Positions 1 to 11,248 of a stretch of 64,000 bases of DNA are shown piece after piece. How positions within the stretch are numbered: the stretch's first letter is position 1; every line of letters begins with the position of its first letter. The notes beneath the pieces are model-generated. The model worked only from the letters and a program-made list of their open reading frames with translations. It was not told the DNA's origin and did not search any database. Position numbers and translations under genes: made by a program. This stretch comes from Liolophura sinensis (taxonomy: Eukaryota; Mollusca; Polyplacophora; Chitonida; Chitonidae). The stretch covers positions 2,027,403-2,091,402 of the forward strand of contig NC_088297.1 of NCBI RefSeq assembly GCF_032854445.1, read 5' to 3'.

Positions 1-1324
1 GTTTCACTGATTCTAGACCCATGGCGTCAATATTTTAACACAGTTCTGAGTAAACAAGATGATGTCTCGCTGGTGTGTCATTTCATACTGTTGAAGAGCT
101 TACATGAACAGTTAGAATAAAACCTTGAGTGAGGTAAATAGACAAGAGGCTGTATTTCACCGGTTACGTGTGTTCATTTGCAAACTGTCAATCTGTCGTC
201 GCTGCCCGTTTCAAATTGACTAGTATGTTTCACAAAAGTAAAACTGTCTAGAGCTCAGCAGGATTACTACAGTCGGCTATGTGGAACGGTCCGCATCAGT
301 CTGATTGACTGAATTAATTGCTAAATTTTATACAAAATATAGATATATTAAAATACCATGTATAAATAACAGACTCCTTCAGTTGGTTTTCGACACTCCG
401 ACAAAAAGAGATCGGGTGGGTGTTTTTCTTTTTTTATTTTGAGCAGAGCAAAAGAAAAAACCCACAAAAGATCTCGGTTTCTGTCAAAATAAGCCAATGG
501 AACGCAGTGCTTCGCGCTTTTGTTGAAACATTTATGCATGTGACACTATCACTGGATGATTATCCCCGGCCATGACATAACTGAGTCGGGCCCCGGGCCC
601 CGACATAACTAAGTCGAGCCCCGAGTCAATAGCCAATGGCTGCGCGGCAGAGAGAGGCGATTGCCGGCTATTTGAGTTAGGACTGCAGGTTAAACAAACA
701 CGACATATGATCTGTGTTAACAATGGATTTGACCTAAGTGAGAGACATGGCTACGTCTACTAGACCTACGGTCTGAACGCTAAGGAATCCTTCGTCGTCA
801 TTCGACTGAAAAGTTGTTAGGTACGACGTTATACACCAAGCACTCACTCGCAGGCTCCTTATAGCACATGCGTCGCTCTCGACGTTCACTTTACATCACT
901 TCCGCCGGCATGACCACTAGCACAATTTGTGCTGGGTTTCTTAACGACTTCGAGGTCACTCTTTGATTCTAATACTATTGTATATCACATACATTTATCT
1001 AAAGTAAACATAGCATTATTCCAACTAAAACCTGAAAGAATTTTATTCTTGATTTCTATTAAATATTTCCTCGACAATGACGCAAGTGGTGAGGCTAGGG
1101 GTTAATAAGCTTATATGCCAGACACAGGCTCCACGGATCTAGCAATTTTTGTGGTGGCAAAGCGATCTTTCAGAGCGGCAAGGAGTAGGCCTGTAGTCAT
1201 ACACGTGAAGGTACATGAGAAAGCAATAGCCTACGCATGCGCTGCATGCCAATACTGGTATAGTGTACATCCACACAACGAGAACATAAACATCCTAACG
1301 ATAACCAACGAACCTGAAGAATTT
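1..1324. other. Left flank, no gene recognised
   Basis: No coding region or known repeat is recognised here apart from a short direct duplication near 574-623. Open frames are short and carry no motif I know. The sequence is AT-rich, with a small GC-rich island near 585-660. Confidence 0.5.
574..623. repeat. 22-bp direct duplication in a GC-rich island
   Basis: Two copies of GACATAACTGAGTCGGGCCC (574 onward) and a close variant (602 onward, AAGTCGAGCC) lie 28 bp apart, separated by a GGGCCCC palindrome. No function is evident. Confidence 0.6.
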
Positions 1325-1680
1325 GTAACCAAGGAATTTGTGTTTCCTTTGAGTATTTTACCAGCTACACGGAGCAATTAAAGGCAATGAGCGAGCAGAC
1401 ACTTTAGCTAAGTTGTTAGATACGTAGGTACTACGAAGGAAATAAGCTCCTCTGCTGTAGGTTGGCTACTGAATAATGTGTCACTTTAAAACAGTATTTC
1501 TGGGGAAGATAAAGATGCTCTCTTTTAATATAACCCCGGTCTTTTCGTTCTGGAAATAAAATGGCGAATCAAAGTGTGGAAGTTAACAGTGCAGGCTTCT
1601 CTCAGAACCCTTCAGTTTAAGTATTATCTACATGTCAGAATTAATCGTCATGGTATTGGATTATACGATATATATCCGAC
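1325..1680 (+). pseudogene. Decayed RNase H fragment of a retrotransposon
   Basis: Around 1365-1425 the plus strand reads LHGAIKGNERADTLAKLL. This matches the C-terminal signature of the RNase H domain in retrotransposon polyproteins (usual form GH.GI.GNERAD.LA), including the family's conserved acidic residue in the NERAD motif. The preceding frame has a stop where a W-V-P-G-H stretch is expected. Downstream, near 1612-1675, a frame reading YLHVRINRHGIGLYDIYP resembles the post-RNase H segment of such elements. Several stops and shifts make this a dead fragment. The rest of the element (endonuclease, reverse transcriptase) is not visible upstream, so it is probably 5' truncated. The family cannot be named from this piece. 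The GNERAD motif is seen directly; assignment to a non-LTR element is inference. Confidence 0.55.
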
Positions 1681-1835
1681 TGAGGTCTGAGGTCTGAGGA
1701 ATGAAGTCTGGGGACTGAGGTCTGAGGTCTGAGGTATGAAGACTAATGACTGAGGACTGAGGTCTGATGTCTAAGGACTGAAGACTGAAGTCTGAGGACT
1801 GAGTTCTGAGGTCTGTGGACTGAGGTCTGAGGTCT
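1678..1835. repeat. 7-bp minisatellite, CTGAGGT/CTGAGGA type
   Basis: About 22 degenerate copies of the heptamer CTGAGGT or CTGAGGA, with variants such as CTGAAGT and CTGTGGA, run head to tail. The array follows directly after the decayed retroelement fragment and may have grown from its 3' tail. Confidence 0.9.
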
Positions 1836-2571
1836 CATTTTTTCTTTTACACTGTGATAAGTATGCTATCCAAAGAATAACTTTCACTCTAACTCAAGCC
1901 TTCCTCCAGACCAGTAAGACACCATAAAAAAGTTTTTAAAGCTACTTAGTTTTGGAATGCATAAATGCGTCTACTCTGTCGACGAGGGACTAATTTAATC
2001 TTTCTGTTCTATGCTCTGCTGAAAAACACTTAGTTTTCTGAGACGTGAAAAGTGGCGTTATCCGTGTTAGCCAAGCAAGGTTCCGTGCAAACAAAGAGAA
2101 AAAGAGAAAATAAAACATTTGAAGCCAAAGATTTTGGCAGGGTTGGTTTTCTTTTGTTGCCTTGTATGGTCTTTGGTCGCGGTGGCCTTGTATTAGATCG
2201 TCTGCAAAATAGTAGATGATTTTTCTATTTGCCATATTTTTCTTCCACAGTCAATCGTTTCAGGAATTATTCGGTGCTTCGTATGACAAAGCGACACAGT
2301 TATCCGCTTTTAATTAGACCATTGTATATACATGACCAAATCCTCCAACTACATGGTTGGCAAGGCCGGTTTACTCCACCAATAACAGACACACTATCCT
2401 GGAGCTAAAACTTCTTAAGCACGGTGTTCATCCACAAGCCTCCTGCTAGTGAGAAATATTCTGACATAAATCCCGTTCAAACTATCCAACATTGTTCAAC
2501 TTTTCGTTGACTTAACAGCAAGTTTAATGCAGTTGAGTTAGGTTGAGTGTCCAGTTTACACTACAAATCAT
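1836..2571. other. Intergenic stretch, possible decayed repeat
   Basis: No gene is recognised. The end (about 2470-2561) is rich in TTGAGT and CAAC words that recur at 3290-3420 around the SINEs. The SINEs may have landed in an older interspersed repeat, but its ends are not visible. Confidence 0.35.
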
Positions 2572-2803
2572 GTAGCTCATTTGGTTAGCGCGCTAGCGCA
2601 GTGTAATGACCCAGGAGCCTCTCACCAATGCCGTCGCTGTGAGTTCAAGACCAGCTCATGCTGGCTTCATCTCCGGCCGTACGCGGGAAGGTCTTCCAGC
2701 AACCTGCCCTGCCCGGTTTCCTCCCACCATAATGCTGACCGCCATGCTATAAGTGAAATATGCTTGAGTACGGCGTAAAACAAAAATCAAATAAATAAAT
2801 AAA
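2572..2803 (+). mobile_element. tRNA-derived SINE, full length
   Basis: A tRNA-like head carries an A-box-like stretch (TTGGTTAGCGCGCTAGC) and a B-box-like GAGTTCAAGACC. The family body and the tail GGCGTAAAACAAAAATCAAA with AAAT repeats follow. It is bounded by perfect 10-bp target-site duplications, TACAAATCAT, at 2562-2571 and 2804-2813. The intact duplication points to fairly recent insertion. The element is non-autonomous; its LINE partner is not identified. Confidence 0.9.
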
Positions 2804-3092
2804 TACAAATCATATAAGTCAACATTGTCCAACACTGCTGTCGTGTGTTGAGCTTTCTCTCTAATGCATGAGACACAATAATTTTTTTCTTCCTTGTCTT
2901 TGTAATCTTTAGAGAGAGTGTTGTACAGTCAACGGTATTTTTCACACTTCTGTATCAATGAAACTTTCTCATCCTGAGACCAGTTTCTCTCTTTCGCCTA
3001 TGGTGCCGCCAATTTGCCCAGGTCACGTGCCTTAAGACGGTCACGTTATTTCTACACGCCCCATGATTGGCTACTTTCACTAAACTTGACTC

Positions 3093-3237
3093 GATCTTCC
3101 AGGAACCTGCGCATTGTCGTGGGTTTTCTCCGGTCTCTGCCTGGTTTCCTCTCACCATAATGCTGGCCGCTGTCGTATAGGTGAAATATTCTTGAGTACG
3201 GGGTCAAGCACTAATCAAATAAATAAATAAATAAATC
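3093..3237 (+). mobile_element. 5'-truncated tRNA-derived SINE
   Basis: This is the 3' half of the same family as the element at 2572, lacking the tRNA-like head. It ends in AATCAAATAAATAAATAAAT and is bounded by 10-bp duplications AACTTGACTC at 3083-3092 and 3238-3247. Truncation at the 5' end with an intact duplication fits target-primed reverse transcription. Confidence 0.88.
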
Positions 3238-3247
3238 AACTTGACTC

Positions 3248-5917
3248 AAGTTGGTGACAAAAAAATACACATGCATATTTCCGATTCAAAAATGTTGGAT
3301 GGTGTTGATTGTTGTTGAACGAAGCTGAAGAACCCGTCCACACTACTCAACATGGCTCAACTTGTTGACTCAACTTTAAGCTGACTCTTGTTGAGTCAAT
3401 AAAAGCTGAGTGGTGTTGGATAATCTGGATTGGGCTTTATACAGGTGATGAAATGACAAGCCTAACTTAAAGATGAATTTTCATTTGATGGATTTTTACA
3501 AATGAGACTTTCTGTTTTGACGTTACCAACAAATGCAAGTCAGCAGGGTATCGGAAATGTTTGAAAATACTGAACCGTAGTAAAATTCACATAGTTAGTG
3601 AATACGAACTCGACGGTTCGGGTACATGCTACGCTTTGTCATTTTTATTTTCAAATAGTTTTGTGGGCTCAGTCGGAGAGTTTATAGTCGCTTGTCTTTG
3701 AAATTTTCTTCCTGCTTGCAAGAATTGATTATCCAAAGATGGGTAAAAATGGATTCGACGAAAATTTTCTCCCAGTTACGAATAAAATTGCTTAAAGGAA
3801 GGTTAAAATACCCTCTTGCTGCCAAATTTATAGAACAACAATTACGCGAAGATTGGAAAAGAAATATCAAGAAAGCTTATCTTTCTGACAGCAGCGTGTA
3901 TATATTATGTCTCTAAAAGGTAAAAAGAGACCGCAATTTGCGTCTAGAAAACAGCTGGTGTATATTGTATAACTGTAAGTGGCCACCTGTCACATCGGCT
4001 CAGGCTCGAGTGACTCAATATACACTCTACGTGCAGATCCTAAAACCGAGTACTCACGAAGGCGAACGAGTGTTCATTGGTTTAGGTGCACATTGAGATG
4101 TGTTTTCATGAATATTCGCATAAATTAGACACAGACTACAGAGTCTTACCTATCCAACGAGGTAAAAACTACATCATTAATTACCGGCGTCACAGATCAC
4201 CCATGAGTGAATGATGAATAGCCTCTATACTGAAAATCCAATCTCTATCAACGAATTGGGTAAAATGTGGCCCGTATTCATACGCCCGCTACGTTCAGAC
4301 ACAGTAATGACAACACCAACATGTTACGGCTTACAAGAGTACGGTCGTTACTATTGGTCATTGGTCAACAGAGGTTCATGGAGTAGAAGGAAGCCAACCG
4401 GCCTCTGCATTGTAATTCTAGAGAGTTAATGAGAGTAATTTTAATTTCAAAAAAAAAAATAAAACTGGTCGTGTAACGATGGCAAACATGTATTTATTAG
4501 CAAAAAGCCTTCTTTCGACTTCATTTCTTTGCTGAATTCACACCTTCTGTCGTCAAGATGTCCCTGCTGACGATGATCTTACGTGGAATACGTCATGTCA
4601 TGTATGGACTGTCGATTAAGCTGGAGGTGTGGGTAAACAGTTACATAATGGACACATGGCTTCAGCGAAGACCAAACACTCCATGAGAATGGTGATAACA
4701 CACTTCCATACTGACGCTATATTGTTTGCCGGCGAGTTCTTTATTACGTGTAATGTTCGGTTTTGAGGGATTTTTAATAAGGCATGCACGAGCATGGGAA
4801 ATCATATCAATTTCTAGAACAGAATCTATATTTTCTAGATGCCAGTTTGGCTTCGTCTGACATGTACGGCAATGATGGACTGTAGCGCGACACCCAGTTC
4901 AAAACGTATAATCAGGTTACATAAAATTAACACTCGTTGGAGTACATGAGAGGTAAAAATCTGATTAATGATATCCAAATGTGAAATTTCTCAGAAAATA
5001 TGCAGATCTGGACTTGAGTCTACATTTCAGCCCATTTTGCACAGCATAACAGACAACACATTAAAACAACCCTCAAAGCAGATGGGATATGCGGAACACA
5101 ATGTCAAACCTACAAACTGAAATTATATCTTATCTAGTGCTATGTCCTACACTCTTGATTTTGCTTGCATAGGGGGGCCCTAACGGTTAGTGGTCAAAAC
5201 AAAGAGCCCTAAGAGCGCAAAAAAAAAAAAAAAAAAAACAAAAGCGGAAGGTGAAAACGCAAAAACAACTTCGCTCTCGACCTTAAAAGAAAAGCGGGCA
5301 TTTATACAGCGCACACCTTAACTGAATGAGCAGTACTTAAGGTTAAATAAACTATCTCAATTTTCTGCCAGCATTTGAGTATTTAACAGTTAAACTTCGA
5401 ACACTTAGAAGTCTCCTTTAAGATACCATTTTAACAGATTACATAAGTCATTGTGCTTGGGTTTGCTTAGTAAATATTCAAGGCGTGGCATTCCTGACAA
5501 ATTCTGACATCCTACACCAAGCATGTATGCAAGATATGGCCCTTTAATGCATCCCATACTCTTCTTTTTAGAGTTGGCTTCCGCAGACCTTCAATCAACG
5601 ATTATCACATTATATCTATGCATTTAGTTGAGACAGGAAATTCACGTTAATTATAAGGTAGGGCTAAAACATTAAGGACAGTGACGTCACAATGAATATC
5701 CAGGAGGAGCAAAGGATGTTTCTCAAAAGACAAGTCTAAACATGAAGGGACTTCAAACGTACCTCAAATCTGCGAATTTTGTAAGCAATGATGATGTTTA
5801 AAACCGTTTTTCTTTCTTACGAAGACATAAAAACATATAATTCCATTGTATAGCATTTTCATTTAAAGCTAAGTCCACATTTTTAACATGCAAATAATCG
5901 AAAACACAAAACTGCAA
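3248..5917. other. Long stretch without a recognised gene
   Basis: No confident coding region. A 74-codon plus-strand frame at 3692-3916 has a basic, helix-like segment (LKYPLAAKFIEQQLREDW) but no known motif or clear splice sites; I would not call it a gene. A run of 20 A lies at 5219-5238. The segment around 5170-5290 may be a diverged, inverted relative of the start of the array unit (TAGGGGG and GCGAAAA-rich words), but this is weak. Confidence 0.4.
5219..5238. repeat. Poly-A run, 20 bp
   Basis: An uninterrupted run of 20 adenines. It could be the tail of a decayed retroposon, but no body is recognised upstream. Confidence 0.85.
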
Positions 5918-6399
5918 GGCAAAAACCTGATTGTATACATGTACGAAGAGAAAATCCGAGCGTAAAGCTGCACTATCTTCGTATATTCGAGGTTTTCTTT
6001 CGCACTTTCGCGTCGCAGTTTTGCTTTTTCACCTTTCATGTTTTCGATCTTTGTTTTCTTCACATTTTTGTCTTTTTGACGTCCATAAAAAATATAGGAT
6101 TACAGCCCTTCTGACATGGTGTGCCCCCTAATACTCTGTGCGTTCACAAGGCATGTTGGTGACCAAGATTATCCATCGATAGGCTGAGAGATGACAGCTC
6201 ATAAAGTACTATGTTTTAAACAATTTTACAAGAAATTGTTCTCCTGTTAGGAGAAACCACACAGTAAATGAAGACTGCAAGAAGCACTAGGTTTAAAAGA
6301 TGCTTTAATACCATTGGTTGATGGCGGAAACGTGCATTTCTATATGGCCTTAAGCCAGTCTCGTCTCATCGTCTGGATCTCCACTTAAGATAACAATAC

Positions 6400-6750
6400 A
6401 TGAAAACTTGTCGGGCACAGCACGTCTTTCAGGTAGAGTTTCTTGAGTGCCCTTCACAAAATTTTATTCAGAACGCAAAGTTTGCCGTGTCGCTATATAG
6501 CAATAGCAGTTCCCACTGCTCTGTCGCCGGAGGCTGGGAAACTGAGATTACGTGTTACACCAATTATCCCATAACTGTAAGCTATATACCAGTAGTTGAC
6601 TTTGTCAACAGAGCATTGTTCACCGCCAAATTGGATAGGCTGGTTTATTTGTTTCAGTACAATATGGCTATTTAGTGTTGGTGAACTATCGACTTGCTCA
6701 GTAACGTGGACAATACAAGATGTCAACCTGACAACCGTATGTAACTCCAT
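6400..6750. other. Overlapping open frames on opposite strands, conserved between units
   Basis: A plus-strand frame (6400-6675, 91 codons) and a minus-strand frame (6493-6750, 85 codons) overlap. Related frames recur at 11740/11833, about 17000, 27985/28018, 33123 and 38392, several shortened. In units B-E the minus-strand frame is followed by AACAG|GTAATC, a possible splice donor; in A and F it reads AACACGTAATC. Upstream on that strand CGTTACTGAG could be an acceptor, giving an exon of about 140 bp. Neither product resembles a family I know. Because both strands stay open, this may be chance within duplicated DNA. Confidence 0.2.
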
Positions 6751-7360
6751 TCGAAGGTCGCTTCAGTCTTTATCATTGGCAAAAAGTCACAAGCGTGTAT
6801 TGTGCTTAACAATCACTAGATAACGACGATCTCACGAGATCTGTTCATGTTCCGGGAATAAACCTTGGAAAACGGTGGCTTCGTTACAGAAAGACAAAAC
6901 ACAAAAGTTTTTTTTAATGTGTCAGCTGGAGAGCGTTGCAAGTAAAAATACTAGTGTAATTAGTTAGATACAGAAGCGTGTAGTTAGATAGACTGTGGAC
7001 CAAGTGGTTTACAATACTAGCGATACATTACAAGCAGTCTGGAGGAGATAATAGCAAATACGAATAACACGATAAAGAGATTATAGGCAGCATGTTTGAT
7101 TCGTTCATAGCTATTAACCCAATTATCCTTAAACAAAAGCCATATCATCATCTTACCTGTGTGGTGTCCGACGCATAAATGATTTTGATGCCCTATTGTT
7201 TTAAAAGTACCAGTCTAAAATCGGAACATTTTTGGGTTGTCGTTCGAAACTCTCCATTATACCACCAGCATAAACAATAGATGTTTTCTCTTCTGTGATA
7301 TCAACTGACATGCTTTCTACTATTTTATCATCAGTGTGTTCGTGTTTTTCATCGTGTATT

Positions 7361-7506
7361 TGATTGGTGTTGTACCCCGTGGATCTACTCGAGGATATTT
7401 CATTTATATAACTGCGGGTAGCATTATGGGAAGCATTATGGGAAGAGGAAACCGAAGCATTATGGGAAAAGGAAACCGAACAGAGCCTGGGGGAAACCCA
7501 TGACCA
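7361..7506 (-). mobile_element. SINE fragment in unit A, first copy
   Basis: Minus-strand 3' part of the tRNA-derived SINE: TGATTGGTGTTGTACCCCG at the tail side, then a diverged body up to CCCATGACCA. It is expanded by repeats of GCATTATGGGAA. Much older than the SINEs at 2572 and 19540, judging by divergence. Confidence 0.75.
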
Positions 7507-7556
7507 TGAATTGGTTTGTTTTATCATCAGTGTGTTCGTGTTTTTCATCGTGTATT

Positions 7557-7668
7557 TGATTGGTGTTGTACCCCGTGGATCTACTCGAGGATATTTCATT
7601 TATATAACTGCGGGTAGCATTATGGGAAGAGGAAACCGAACAGAGCCTGGGGGAAACCCATGACCATG
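7557..7668 (-). mobile_element. SINE fragment in unit A, second copy
   Basis: Second copy of the fragment above, made by local duplication rather than a new insertion. It lacks the internal GCATTATGGGAA repeats. Confidence 0.75.
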
Positions 7669-8461
7669 AATTGGTTTGTTAGTGCTTTTAATACCATAGT
7701 TAACACACTTAAATACAATAGCTGTATGATGTTCGTGGGAAGATCTGGGAAACATCTTTAAATGGTTGTTACTATTCCTCGAACTCTAGAATGTGTGTGC
7801 CACAGAGTGATCGGATCATTGGTTGACGGATTGACAACACTGTTGATATTTGAGGATTGATGTTGCAACTGGAGGGAAGTTCAATGACTGGTACCAAGCT
7901 GAGCCTTTCCTTACCGTGCAGAGACAAGTGTTATCGACCCTGTTACAAATTGGTACGTGTTGGTCAGAATTCCTGGTTGGTGCTTGTATCGAGTAAATTG
8001 AAGGCATTATTAACTCTGTAGGTAAATCACTAGAATATATATCTTATCATCAATGTGCCCGCCCCAGACCTCTTCGTGATGATCTGTGACTGGGATTTAT
8101 TTAGCGTAAGACACACTTTTACCGACCAGGATAACGCTGTCAGATCAAACTCAACGCATTAGGGAGCATCCGTGTGGTATGGAGACTAAATAGGCTTATC
8201 AAGCTATATAACTTGGATTCATCGACTAGAATTAAGTGTCTGGCAACGCTAGGTAAACTAGCCTCTGACAGGTAATGGATTATCAAGATAGATAAAACCA
8301 ACAGCGCCGCTTTGAGCTGGGTGCCGTTATAGACCCATCATTGATGTACACTCTCGCTGATATAGAACTCAGTAAATAGAGCCATTATATCAAATCAACT
8401 TGTCTCTCTGTCCTTTCATTAAGCACTAATTTTTCCACTCCCTCCGACTTGACGTCTCGAT

Positions 8462-8734
8462 TTGGTCTTAGCTGCTTCCTCTTCGTTATACAACCTTCTC
8501 AAAACGCTTCTGTATAGTATATCGAGCCCGGTCATCTCCAGTCACTGTCTAATCGACGATATAATCGACCGTGTAGGAAGAGTTAGCCTTTCTGCACTGA
8601 ATAGACAAGAAGAAAGTTGTTCTCGACAAGAGAGTGCCGATGAGGGCTATATTGACGTGGAGAGGACTAGTTGGGCTATGAAGGGACAAGGGCCGCAATT
8701 GTTAATGTGCGCAAAGAATGTCAAACCTGCCTAG
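8462..8734 (+). other. Conserved 90-codon open frame, unit A copy
   Basis: The frame follows a pyrimidine-rich stretch ending GGTCTTAG, a plausible splice acceptor, and has no ATG at its start. The product would be hydrophilic toward its end (RQESADEGYIDVERTSWAMK) and ends at a TAG. The same frame is open in B (13620) and F (40091). It is broken by an early stop in C and E (CGTAATAC) and in D (CGTTATAAAA). No family is recognised and no donor site is clear. It could be an exon remnant of a gene caught in the amplification, or a chance frame. Confidence 0.25.
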
Positions 8735-9739
8735 GAATGCTCACATGTGGAGCTCTCCTGTGCTAGAGTTAGTTTTCATCATGCAAAATATCAGGGATAT
8801 CAGGAAATCAGTCATGACGCGCTTTCATTCCTGTTCTTGAGAAACCAGTCAAACGTGATAATGACCATACCCAGTGTTAGAGCAACAGTTATAGTTTGCT
8901 TTTAATTGTTATATAAATGCACATGTACATGTAAACAAAATTATAAATTATGTGTCGAAAATGGAGGCTTACTGAAGCATGTTCAGTTGTACAACAACAA
9001 CGCCTGTGTTAAAACTCGTAGATTTTTACGTAAACTCTATGAGACTGATTGACAATCATTGATACATGTACATACGGAATACATATTACACGATGTCGTG
9101 CCCTCATGACATCTTTACAACTTGAACTTATGTCTCTAGAATATGTGTGTTATATCTACTCGAATTGTTTTATTATCTTTCAGTTATTGACCACTCAGCG
9201 TGCTTCCATATCAAACACTTCATTACTTCAGAACTTTGCCTGGTTAACTAATCTGTATAGCTCTCCGGGGGGAAGCAGCATAGAGAAGATATTTAGATGT
9301 TGTTTTTTTTTAATTAGATTTTTTTACCACACTGTTCCAGTGAAGAACATTTTTGCTCTTCTCTACAGGGATAGTTATCATTTTTCTTATTTCTATTACA
9401 TTGCAACGATTATAAGGATAACATTATATTGCACTTGATAGTAATATAAATTCGTATATGTTTTATAGTCATTGGTAAACAAATGTATTTGGCTGTTAAG
9501 CAGTTAAACACAATATTTTAGTACCAACTTCAGGTTTTTTCTGGAAAACAAGATGTAGGCCATTGAAAAGAAATGTCTACTAGCGTACAAAATCTGCAAA
9601 CCGTACACTTCCGTTAGATGTCTATCACTGCCGTCCAAATAGAGGGGTATATTAGGGTTTTAAACAAAGGTAAACGCAGTTCTGACACTGGCTTACATGT
9701 TTGCGGTAAGTCCCTAAATTTTGCTAGCATTTATATATA

Positions 9740-9968
9740 GGTGACGTGCCTTAGGATCGGATATCACCTAAAGATGACGTGCAGTGCAATCAGATATCAT
9801 GGAGAGAAATGTGCCGTACGATTTGATATCGTCGGGATGTAGCTTGCTGTAGAATTGGATATTGCTGTTAGATGATGTATTATACAATCGGATATTCCCG
9901 AGAGATAATGCGCTGCATTAGGATTGGATATCCCTTGGAGAAAGCGTGCCGTTTTATCACGAAAATAG
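9740..9968. repeat. Degenerate 33-bp minisatellite with GGATATC core, unit A
   Basis: Six to seven imperfect copies of 32-35 bp, each of the form (GAGA)GATGACGTGCCG..CAATCGGATATCCC. The copy boundaries fall at about 9740, 9769, 9803, 9835, 9868, 9900 and 9935. The palindrome GATATC is the best conserved part. The 80-codon plus-strand frame seen across it is a by-product of the repeat. Confidence 0.8.
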
Positions 9969-11115
9969 TTTATCAAACATCATCGATAAAAAGTAAGATC
10001 GCGTTTGGTGTACTTAGGCTTATAATTCGCTTTCAACCAAAGCTATTGTTTACATGTGTGATCCTCGAGCGAACGTTGTATTGTGGGAATTTTTACGCCT
10101 TCTCATTTGCATGATAATCGTTGGTTGGACAATTTGAACCACTAACGAATTTCCTTTTACAGTTTTTTTAAATGACATTTTTTTTTTTGTAAAATATAGG
10201 CCCAGTAGATTTTCTTAGGAGTCAAATGCAACTCATTTCAGAATTTATTTCTGCGGTATGTAAAGTACTACATTCTGATTTGGTAATCGCTTTTTGCGTA
10301 AAAGTCTAATATGAGTGTCTAAGCACCAGAAATCAGTAGTAGAAATGTACTAGAAAATATCCAGGAAGTCCACACTTGCGTTTTATAGTCACAGTTGATA
10401 GCGTCCAAATCTGATAAATACGGAGTATATGTCGTATTTAGATAGGTGTCCTGAATATCCTTGACGTACTATAATTTCAGCACTGACGAAAAACTTGTAC
10501 TAGGTTGACGGTTATATAACGATTCGCCTGATATACGGACAGTCAAGACTAGTAATACATGAGACAAGAGTGCTTGTAACAGTGGGATTATATTAGCTCA
10601 CCAAAACTTAGCTCATGGGAATGACACGGATATTATCAAAAGTTTTGCTGTGTGTATTTCAACGCACTACTTTTTTCCGTTTGATTTTCTCGGGGATTAC
10701 TTTTCGCACAAGGGATTTGCTGTGTTAAGTTTTTTGTTGTGCCAACGACTGGAAACGCTCTCCGTTTAAATGCTTATATACCTTCAACTATATGAGTAAC
10801 CCCGATGTTTAGGTATTAGGATTTCTAAAGGGCAAATTAGACTTAGAAGCCCACATCCTGTTTTCGCGCAGAAATATACGGGCGAGAAGCCACAATAACA
10901 GTCAGCGTTCACGCTGTGTAAACAATCATCTTTCTACTTTAAAAGAAAACAATGGATAAAATGTATGTGTCCATTTAACCTTTTGAGTTCTTGCTAACTC
11001 TTGCTGGCTTCTTTTATTGATCGAATGACCATAGCTGACTGCCAAGACTTTGTAAAGCGCTTTAATACTACGTTGACTTTACCAGATAAACACTTCCGGT
11101 CGCTTCTGGCAGACT

Positions 11116-11248
11116 ATCCACTGTCCAGGTCATCCAGTGTTAAATTTTGCTCCGTTAAAAGCCTGGCAACTCTGTCCTGGTGCGCTTTACAACTGTTACT
11201 GTTACAGCGCTCAAATGTTGTCACGGCACTCACCATATTGGTAGTTGA
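11116..11248 (-). pseudogene. Truncated, deleted Crypton-type exon at the A/B junction
   Basis: Read on the minus strand this matches the intact exon at 53512-53951, but only its two ends. The piece coding MVSAVTTFER is fused to the piece coding SNSCKAHQDRVARLL, with about 208 bp between them missing (equivalent to 53600-53807). Homology to the intact exon stops at TTGGTAGTTGA, where unit B sequence begins, so the exon's upstream part is also lost. Not functional. Confidence 0.75.

Larger units (their letters stand above)
7323..7680. repeat. Local tandem duplication of about 196 bp around a SINE fragment
   Basis: The segment starting TTTTATCATCAGTGTG at 7323 is repeated at 7519. The first copy is 34 bp longer because GCATTATGGGAA is itself repeated inside it. 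Only unit A carries this; the matching place in unit D (from about 28846) is single. Confidence 0.85.

Noticed and set aside
2572-2660. A functional tRNA gene from the A-box and B-box-like sequences.
   Set aside because: No cloverleaf with paired acceptor stem is evident. The same head recurs at 19540, 54131 and 56794 attached to a SINE body.
3692-3916. A 74-codon basic frame as a small mitochondrial LYR-type protein.
   Set aside because: The resemblance is only a general helix pattern. The diagnostic motif and splice context are missing, and the opposite strand is also open.
9740-9968. CRISPR-like array of regularly spaced repeats.
   Set aside because: The repeats are contiguous and degenerate, with no unique spacers, and the DNA is animal-like.
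9872-10114. A conserved 80-codon plus-strand frame in units A, B, C and F as a gene.
   Set aside because: Its first half lies across the 33-bp minisatellite, its openness follows from the repeat, and it is broken by small deletions in E. No motif is present.
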